Shown here in pieces: positions 57,181 to 64,000 of a DNA stretch of 64,000 bases. The stretch is from Ryuthela nishihirai (taxonomy: Eukaryota; Arthropoda; Arachnida; Araneae; Heptathelidae). Positions within the stretch are counted from its first letter, which is position 1; each line of letters begins with the position of its first letter. The notes under the pieces were generated by a model. That model did not search any database and was not told where the DNA came from. It saw only the letters and a program-made list of their open reading frames with translations. The position numbers were made by a program, and so were the translations under genes. The stretch spans positions 35,052,001 to 35,116,000 of the forward strand of contig JAWZYU010000005.1 in the NCBI GenBank assembly GCA_038380435.1, written 5' to 3'.

Positions 57181-57536
57181 TTTATTACACATTTAACACT
57201 CGGCATGGAGGCCTCGCTTTTCGCAGTGTGTAGGAACCGGAGGTCAAGGAGATATTAACGCAGAAAATTTTCCTTCTGACATATCTGGGAGAAATATAAA
57301 CTGACAGATACACTGATGGATGGTGAGCGAGATGGACAGACAGCCACACGAGCCGGAACACAAGACGTTTGCATGCAACAGGAGTGAAATGGTGGCCTGT
57401 AAGCAGACACGGTCGTTGACAATGGCGATAAACAAACATATTTAAAGGCAACGGCCAGCTGATGTGAATAATTGGTTTTGGTGTAGTCTAACTTAGTGAG
57501 AAAGGGTTCGAATTACGTTAAAGCTCTAATGTTGGA
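57181..57536. other. Intergenic
   Basis: Nothing recognised. Confidence 0.3.
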
Positions 57537-57912
57537 TCGTTATTTTACCTCCGAGTAGCACTTTTTTACACACAATGGGCTAAATGGACAGGTCACAAGG
57601 ACCCTAAGGACTCACAAAAGTTGGAGGAAGGGGACTTAGTGGATAACTTTTAGAAATTTACTCACTGGCTAACCTTCCGTCAATGTCATCCATCGTGTTC
57701 GTTATCGTGCACAGGGTACGACTCTCCTGAACACGGGACCACGGCTTTACGTCCCATTCGATGGATGACGGCTTTTCCAACCCCATCGGGTTCTTTTTCT
57801 TACCGAGGGCAGTGTAAACTGCATCGGAGATAAATGACAACATTAATACAGTTGGAACTCGAAACTGGGAAATGAGGAATCAGTCGTAACTGGGTCAACC
57901 TCTGCCCCAAAA
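57537..57912 (-). mobile_element. SINE-B, old, nearly full length
   Basis: Minus strand, from 'ttttacctccgagtagcact' to 'gggtcaacctctgcccc'. Heavily mutated in the head. Confidence 0.75.
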
Positions 57913-58651
57913 TGGTAGAGGCGTCGAAAAATTCTTCTTGGTGCCGATCTTCCTATTGGCTACTCGTATTAATTCGGTCGTGGGGCAAAGTAGCGCTCGA
58001 AGACAACTGAGTCTGAAAGACGAAAGACTTCAAAAGTATGTAAATGAATTACGATCGGTCATCGCATTGAAAACACGTAGAGCAAGAATTGTCTTGACAC
58101 ATCCAAAAATTCAACCAATCCTCGAATCACGGAGTTTGTGAGTCTTTGACGGACAAATAAATGACAATGATAGGTCGAAATGCTGTTCCTTACAGCATGA
58201 ATCATTATATCCTTCCTTAATTTTAAAATTTTTCATTCTGATGATTTTACGCTTTTCTGTCTAATATTTTAATAACTAAAATATTTTACTGCACCTTCAT
58301 CATTTCCAAATAATGAGCAAATAAAGTAGTATGTTTTTCTTAGTTTTATCGTTACAAGTCCATTTCAATTTATCATTCAATGAATTGTGTAATGCTGTTA
58401 TTTTTTTTCTCTTGCATTAATTCGACAAAAAGAATAGGCTATTTATATTATAATTGATTTAAGGAATTGAGTTTTTGTTTCGCTTTCTTGGGATAAAGCG
58501 AAATTGGTGTTTTAAGTGGCATTTCAAATAAATCGCTACATTAGCCACTTGCGCGTTCATTCATTGTTACCCTACTTCTAACACAGAACACAAAACTCAT
58601 TCCGAATTGACAGCTGTTTTCGGTTATTAACCTCGCAAATGAAATTTAAGC
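57913..58651. other. Intergenic with a 67-codon frame
   Basis: The plus-strand frame at 57938-58141 (RRQLSLKDERLQKYVNELRS and on) is hydrophilic and unrecognised. The rest is AT-rich. Confidence 0.25.
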
Positions 58652-58868
58652 ATTAATAAATAAAAAAAATAAATACCCCCTCAAGCAGCTGCTTGCCACA
58701 GAGGTCTGACAGGAGCCTGTCAGTTTATATGCCATAGTAGAAGGTCTGAGAGGATGGCAGGACCTCAGCAGAAAAACAACACACACACATCCATGCCTTC
58801 ACCCGGGGCTCGAACCCAGGTCCCGTAGATCATTAGCCAAGCGCGCTAACCACTCGGCCACGGGAATC
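58652..58868 (-). mobile_element. SINE-A, full length
   Basis: Minus strand, intact A and B boxes and 3' domain, AAAT tail at left. Confidence 0.88.
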
Positions 58869-59109
58869 CCAAATATTTAACCAGTTGATGTTCGGCAAGA
58901 TTTGAATTTATTGAACACTGATTGCATATAAATCAATTGAAATTAGCATCCAGCATAAACCGAACACGTGTCCTGGATTCACATTGATGGATTTACGATG
59001 GTTATAATATGATCTAATAATTACATGTGTCATTTTCTAGAGAAAAACAAAAGACAAATATGTATACTATTGTGGTACAATCCATTTGTCCAGTTTTCTC
59101 TTGAAGATG
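58869..59109. other. Intergenic
   Basis: Nothing recognised. Confidence 0.3.
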
Positions 59110-59240
59110 TGTAGAGGGCAACGATTGCATATACAAAAAAAAAAGTGTATTCAGATTGCATATTCAAAAAAGGTATACATAAAAAGTGTATTCAGTTCTT
59201 CTGGAATGTTGTTATACAATCTTGGTCCAATACAGGTGCT
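59110..59240 (-). pseudogene. Possible LINE C-terminal fragment
   Basis: Minus strand reads ISTCIGPRLYNNIPEELNTL, resembling the GP-LWN-IP-ELR motif at the C-terminus of CR1/Jockey LINE proteins. Short, so uncertain. Confidence 0.4.
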
Positions 59241-59254
59241 GATATAGAAAATAA

Positions 59255-59500
59255 TTAAGGCGTTGGGGTTGGGGGTAAAAAACTCAATCGATGCGAAAAT
59301 ATGTAAAAAAAAAGTGGGAGGGGATGGCAAGAGACTGTATTTACATTATAACATTTCCTCCTCTATTTCAGAGATCTTTTAAAAAAATATCTTGGAAAAT
59401 GAATTAAAAATTCATACGTTTTAAATGATTTTTGCTGCTATTACCTTTACCAGCATTCTGAAGGGGGGAAGGGGGCATGACCCTTGGCTTTCCAAACAGA
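59255..59500 (+). repeat. R2 dispersed repeat
   Basis: Third copy, with 'acattataacatttcctcct' and 'catgaccctt' like 33745-34012. Confidence 0.5.
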
Positions 59501-59861
59501 TCCGATCGCAGCGAAAAAAAGAACTAGTGATAGTATACAAACAATGTGCCAAAAGTACATTGAGACCTGGAATTAAAAAGAGAACTATTTCGTTTTTTAC
59601 TCGGAATGGAAACGAAATATCTCTTTTTCGTTCCAAAACAATATACAGAGTGATTCAAAATTCGCACAACCCGAAATGCAAATACTTATTATTTCGCTTC
59701 AACTAAAAGGAATTAAATTCCGATTCTAACGTTGGCGACCCTGCAGTCACTGGCATATGCAACACTATTCAGTTTAGTTCTCACACTGCCAGTTCTTTTG
59801 TTGGTGACCTGTATTGTACTAGTCTCCCATAATGAAATTTTCCCAGGTCGAACGTGTATAT

Positions 59862-60778
59862 GTTACCGCTAAAGCTCGAAAGCCGTTAATGTGCACATTA
59901 CCTAGCTAATCTGCAGATTAACTGATTTGCTCCGTTAACGTGCGGAATCAAGAGTTTTCCGCATTTTACCTAGGTAATGTGCACATTAACGGCTTCCGTA
60001 TCGTTAAAGTTCAAAAGTTTGTTTCTCTCATTTCCTTCCTCTACTCCTTCCCCCCTCTCCCTCCACTTTTAGTTTCGTTTCGCCAGTGTCTTGTCGTCGC
60101 CGGTTGTTTTTATTTCTCATAGTTTGCGTCGGCTGCTAGTGCGTAGCATAGCTAATTCTGTTTTCAAATTCGTTTCTGCCTGTTAGCGCGTGAATTTGTG
60201 TCGTGATTTTTTTTAAAGCAGATAAATTTAGCTCCTATTATGCAAGCAAGCACCAAGGACCCTTTGTACTGTCCAAATTATAGTCACGTGACCTAAAGAT
60301 TTATACTTAAGAGATTCACCACTTGACGGATTCGTTCTCACTTGGCCTCCGCTCATCCGGGGCGTTTCATGATAATTCGGAACACTGATTCACGTGACCC
60401 GAAGATTGAGACTCAAGAGATTCATCACTTGACAGATTCGTTCTCACTTGGCCTTCGCTCATTTGGGGCGTTTTTTATAATGCGGCAGGCGGTGTACTGT
60501 AGAGCTAGATACGTTATCTGAATAATAGGATAGTTAAAAAACGAAAAAGTACAATGTACCGGCTATTACCAATTCCGATAATAGCCGATACGCCATATTT
60601 TATTTTCACTTTAACGAGTGCCTAGTAGGTAATGTGCAGATTATCCAGGTAATTTGACGATTACCTAGGTAATTTGAGAAATGAAACAATTTTCGGCACG
60701 TTAACGGATCACCCTAGTTAATCTGCACAATACCTAGATAATCTGTAGAATAACTGATTTCTGCACTTTAGCGGTAAC
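59862..60778. mobile_element. DNA element with TTACCGCTAAAG ends and reiterated inner palindromes
   Basis: Outer ends gttaccgctaaag and ctttagcggtaac are inverted (59862 and 60778). Inside the left end, 'gccgttaatgtgcacatta' and its complement form a palindrome (59880-59995). The right end carries related words (cctaggtaat, gttaatctgca, taatgtgcagatta) several times. A 107-bp unit is tandemly doubled in the middle (60283-60389 and 60390-60478). No transposase seen. Superfamily unknown. Confidence 0.6.
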
Positions 60779-61627
60779 TTATACATTGTGAACCGAAATA
60801 CAAAAAACAGTTAAAGCCGGTTTTCATTTTCTAGCATCAAAAAGCATAGAACACAGCAGATATAATCTGCTTGAAATTTTGTACATCGGATTTACGGTAC
60901 AAAGACTGCACGAGTGTTTTCTAAATATAAGTAATGCACTATAATATAAAAATAATGTTCTTTCACACAACTAATATATAAGAACATATAAGATACAAGT
61001 TACAAAGAGATAAACACTTTTATATACCTAATTGTTTTGCCTGATTAATGAAAGATCTTCCAATGATTTTGTATTGATGTTTGTTCTCTGGGAATTTAAT
61101 ATAAATTTTAGTGTAATAATTCTCGTTGAACATTATTTGCCCTCTCTTGAGTCACTTGGCGCGAAATGATATCTCTTGAACGTTTAAAAGCTCCTTCGTA
61201 TAATATTCTTTTTTCGCCCAATCTTTTAAATACAAGAATCATGTTTTCAATGATGTTCTTTAGAATATGCAGCGATTAATAAAAGAATGTTTTTTCACTC
61301 TTTTAACATATTAAAACGGAATATACATGTGCTACAATGAAAACGAGACTGTGACACTCGAGATATAGCACGGAGTGTGAATTACGTCACTTACGAGTTC
61401 GAACACGATGAACTTAAAAAAAGAAGGAATACAGTTGCATTTCGGAAAATGTGTGCAGAGCAGAAAAAGGTTTTTCGTGATTTGTGCGCGTCACTATAAA
61501 GAAAAAAAAAGATTTATTTGTTGTGCGCGCGGAAGTTCTAAAAGAATATATTGAGTTAAAAGTAATTACAGAAAAAGTAGTAGTGATTTTTTAACATGTG
61601 TAAAATAAGACAATTTAGTAGTAAAGA
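60779..61627. other. AT-rich intergenic
   Basis: Nothing recognised. Confidence 0.3.
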
Positions 61628-62240
61628 ATCACAGGATAGGTCCTGTAGATATGGAACTCATGAAATAAGGAGCTGAAAAAAATTGGTTTTGCCATGAGTG
61701 GGATTCGAACCCATGTCTCCAGGAAACATGCCTGTTATGCTAACCACTACACCATCAATAGGAAACATGCCTGTTATGCTAACCACTACACCATCAATGG
61801 GAAACATGCCTGTTATGCTAACCACTACACCATCAATGGGAAACATGCCTGTTATGCTAACCACTACACCATCAATGGGAAACATGCCTGTTATGCTAAC
61901 CACTACACCATCAATGGGAAACATGCCTGTTATGCTAACCACTACACCATCAATGGGAAACATGCCTGTTATGCTAACCACTACACCATCAATGGCTAAC
62001 CTTTTTCCAGCTTAGTGACTTTATAAACTTTCCGGATTTATTTATTTGAATCGCACAGTTTCACTTCCCGGATAGATGGCGCCACTCTGCGAATCAAATA
62101 AATAAATCCGGAAAGTTTATAACGTCACTAAGCTGAGAAAAGGTTAGCCATTGATGGTGTAATGGTTAGCATAACAGACATGTTTCCTGGAGACGTGGGT
62201 TCGAATCCCACTCATGGTAAGACATTTTAGTTTGTATTGT
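61628..62240. mobile_element. Foldback element with head-to-head tRNA-like sequences
   Basis: Terminal hairpin acaggataggtcctgt (61631-61646) and an A-rich linker come first. Left arm 61691-62054 (tRNA-like on the minus strand, B box at about 61701-61711), loop 62055-62088, right arm 62089-62217 (tRNA-like on the plus strand, A box tggtgtaatgg at 62155, B box ggttcgaatcc at 62198). Arms are about 95% alike apart from the array in the left one. B boxes face outwards. It shares hairpin, linker and tRNA part with 35100-35330. Each arm could drive RNA polymerase III transcription outwards; that is inference. Confidence 0.75.
61722..61994 (-). repeat. Minisatellite, 39 bp x 7, amplified tRNA 5' half with A box
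   Basis: Seven exact-length units of 'ggaaacatgcctgttatgct' plus 19 bp; only the first differs (ata for atg at its end). Each unit contains ccactacacca, the complement of a perfect A box (tggtgtagtgg). The right arm has the same segment once. Open frames of 101-107 codons on both strands follow only from 39 being a multiple of three. Confidence 0.95.
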
Positions 62241-62506
62241 GCGCGGTGATAAGTTCTCGATATTAAAGTGGTAAGATGGGTCTTATTTCGAATTAAACAG
62301 CAATGTATTTTTTTATCACAGATTATACTATTACTTTAAAACTGTTATTTAAACATTGAAATGTGAGTGTAAGATTCTTTCTTATGCATTGATTTGTGAA
62401 TCAGTTTCCAAATGTGCCTGATTTAACTTAGTCTAGTAATTATGATCATCAGGATCATTTAATACTGGTAGATAACATATTGGTGTTTAGTGTGGCTAGT
62501 TCAGAT
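62241..62506. other. Intergenic
   Basis: Nothing recognised. Confidence 0.3.
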
Positions 62507-62637
62507 TGGGTTGGGTTGTTTTACCTCTGATCGGCACTTTTTTGCAAATAAATGGCCAGGTCACAGGGATCCCGAAGATTCAGAGAAGGTTGGGGGAGGG
62601 AACCCATTGGAACAGCTATTGGGAGACAGACGGTAGC
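62507..62637 (-). mobile_element. SINE-B, 3' third only
   Basis: 'gggttgggttgttttacctc' to 'gagacagacggtagca'. The head and middle are missing, as in a 5'-truncated retroposon. Confidence 0.75.
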
Positions 62638-64000
62638 ATTAGTTCAAAAATTTGTTAATGACCTATGTAATTTTATTGCGTTAGTTATTAAATAAGTTAA
62701 ATTTATAATTTGTTTACTTATTTCAAATTCATGTTCGGTTGCCAAATATTCAAATACAACTAAAAATCCGTAAAAATAATATTTTCATGATTAAGACGTT
62801 ATAGAGCACGCCACTCATGATTGATGTATTTCTTGGCAGTTTCTAATTGTACTTCTGTTAATAAGTCTTTGAGTCGAGGCTTTAGGGTAAGAAACAAAAA
62901 CTGGCAGTATTATTTTTAGTGTAATAGCTAAAAAACAATTAAAACCTGTAACATAAATCATTTATTTTGTTTTCAATCTTGGAAAACGAAAAGACATTTC
63001 TTTTCCTTTACAGTTCTCATTCAAATTTTGGCTAAGATCATTATTTCGTTTCCGTTTCGCTTTTAGTACCTTTTCCATTGTGTCTCCTGGAGTTTTTTAT
63101 TTGTTATGAATGACAACTGCCTAAATCACATTTATGGGGCCTAAAGGGCCCGGACTGTTTTCTGACTAATACAAACCTGATAGGGCAGCGAGGTACTAAT
63201 GAAAAACAGACATGTTTCATTATTCGAAAGAGACTTGGGGGATCGTAGTCGGCAGTTCTTGTTTTTTAATAAATTCATATTTACTATTTCCAATAGACAG
63301 AAATCTACAGATCTATAGTTCAAAGGAGAAGTATGTTCGCCCCTTAGGAAAAGAAATGGCAATGACAAATAATGATTGAGCGGCGTACAAAAAGTATAAT
63401 AAAACACGATAAACTAAATCCCTGATTTTTTTTTCTGTAATAATTCTGTCATTTTGGTTATCAGTATTAGTTTTTTTATCATGAAGAATCTCAAGATATA
63501 AAAGAAGAGTTACATAAGAAACTCGATCTCTATCTCAAGAGCCCGGCTCAGTGATAAGAGTAAGAGTTACAAGTTCAGTCTTAAGAGTAAACCCTCTAGC
63601 TCAGTCTCAAGAGCAAGACTTTCAAGTTCAGTTCCAAAAGTCAGAATCTCGAGTTCAGTCTCCAAAGTAAAAGTGTAATTTTTTTATATAAGAAATCTAT
63701 AGATGATGCATGGTTTTTATATGGCTAAAATTCTTCAATCGTCTGTCAGATCCATAAACCATTGTGGATTTAGCAAAGTATCACTAGACAGATGATATTG
63801 CAGTGCCAAGAAACCATCATTTGGTATATTTAGATTTACTAATTTCGTAAAAAAATTATGAACTAAATTCAACTAATCCTAATATTTTTCTCTTCGCCAT
63901 AATAGGCAAAAAAGAATATATATTGTGACAAATTAGTTTTAGCTGTTTCAAAATGCAAATACAGAAAAGCTCTGCTACATCTCCCCGACAGAAGCTTAAA
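62638..64000. other. AT-rich intergenic with a degenerate 27-30 bp array
   Basis: 63540-63680 has four or five diverged units around 'agttcagtctcaagagtaag'. A minus-strand ATG near 63077 opens about 40 codons of basic peptide (MEKVLKAKRKRNNDLSQN) with no support beyond that. No gene recognised. Confidence 0.4.

Noticed and set aside
61722..61994. CRISPR-like array
   Set aside because: Units are contiguous with no spacers, and this is animal DNA.
61658..62015. Repetitive proteins of about 105 codons on both strands
   Set aside because: A 39-bp tandem array keeps frames open. The unit is tRNA-like, not coding.

Overview
This window is AT-rich animal nuclear DNA, most likely from an arthropod. 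A chelicerate such as a spider is my guess and is not proven. The case for an animal is the mix of Tc1/mariner, pogo/Tigger and hAT DNA transposons, APE-type LINEs and two very abundant tRNA-derived SINE families. There is no operon structure, no dense coding and no intact long gene. Nearly every open frame over 60 codons falls inside a repeat or in unique DNA with no protein signature.

Repeats dominate. SINE-A is about 195 bp with a tRNA-like head and an ATTT/ATT tail. SINE-B is about 385 bp with a tRNA-Thr(CGT)-like head. Together they account for about 35 copies and fragments on both strands, several with clear target-site duplications (for example at 3844/4242, 17169/17508, 32677/32902, 38361/38761 and 41357/41751; the second of these belongs to a hAT element). 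LINE remnants lie at 13.3 kb, 22.7-26.3 kb (nearly full length, minus strand), 47.0 kb and 48.3-50.2 kb. DNA transposons include two Tigger relatives (13.7-16.4 and 39.8-40.5 kb), a Tc1-like element with both ends (52892-54309), a mariner 30 bp beyond it (54340-55534), Tc1 and mariner fragments, a hAT transposase remnant at about 30 kb, three or four short hAT-type elements and several foldback elements.

Region by region: 0-4.3 kb holds a tRNA-bearing foldback split by a SINE-B and an 830-bp tandem duplication. 4.6-5.0 kb has a weak two-exon candidate. 7.3-9.0 kb is a GC-rich island with a plausible minus-strand first coding exon (7394-7598) carrying an EH1-like repressor motif and a canonical splice donor; this is the best host-gene candidate. 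9-13 kb is SINEs, a palindromic element and a 300-bp repeat array. 13-26 kb is LINE, Tigger, hAT, Tc1 and SINE nesting. 26-43 kb is foldbacks, a hAT remnant and SINEs. 43.3-44.2 kb is a 19-copy 36-bp array grown inside a Tc1 transposase reading frame. 52.9-55.5 kb holds the two DNA transposons. 56.2-57.2 kb is a second GC-rich island. 59.9-60.8 kb is an unusual long-TIR element. 61.6-62.2 kb is a palindrome with head-to-head tRNA-like sequences, one of which has its A-box segment amplified seven times.

The closest things to an undescribed system are (i) the family of inverted tRNA-like foldback elements and (ii) the similarity between the SINE-A 3' end and the 3' end of the 22.7-kb LINE, which suggests a SINE/LINE partnership. 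No CRISPR, riboswitch, rRNA or convincing functional tRNA gene is visible.
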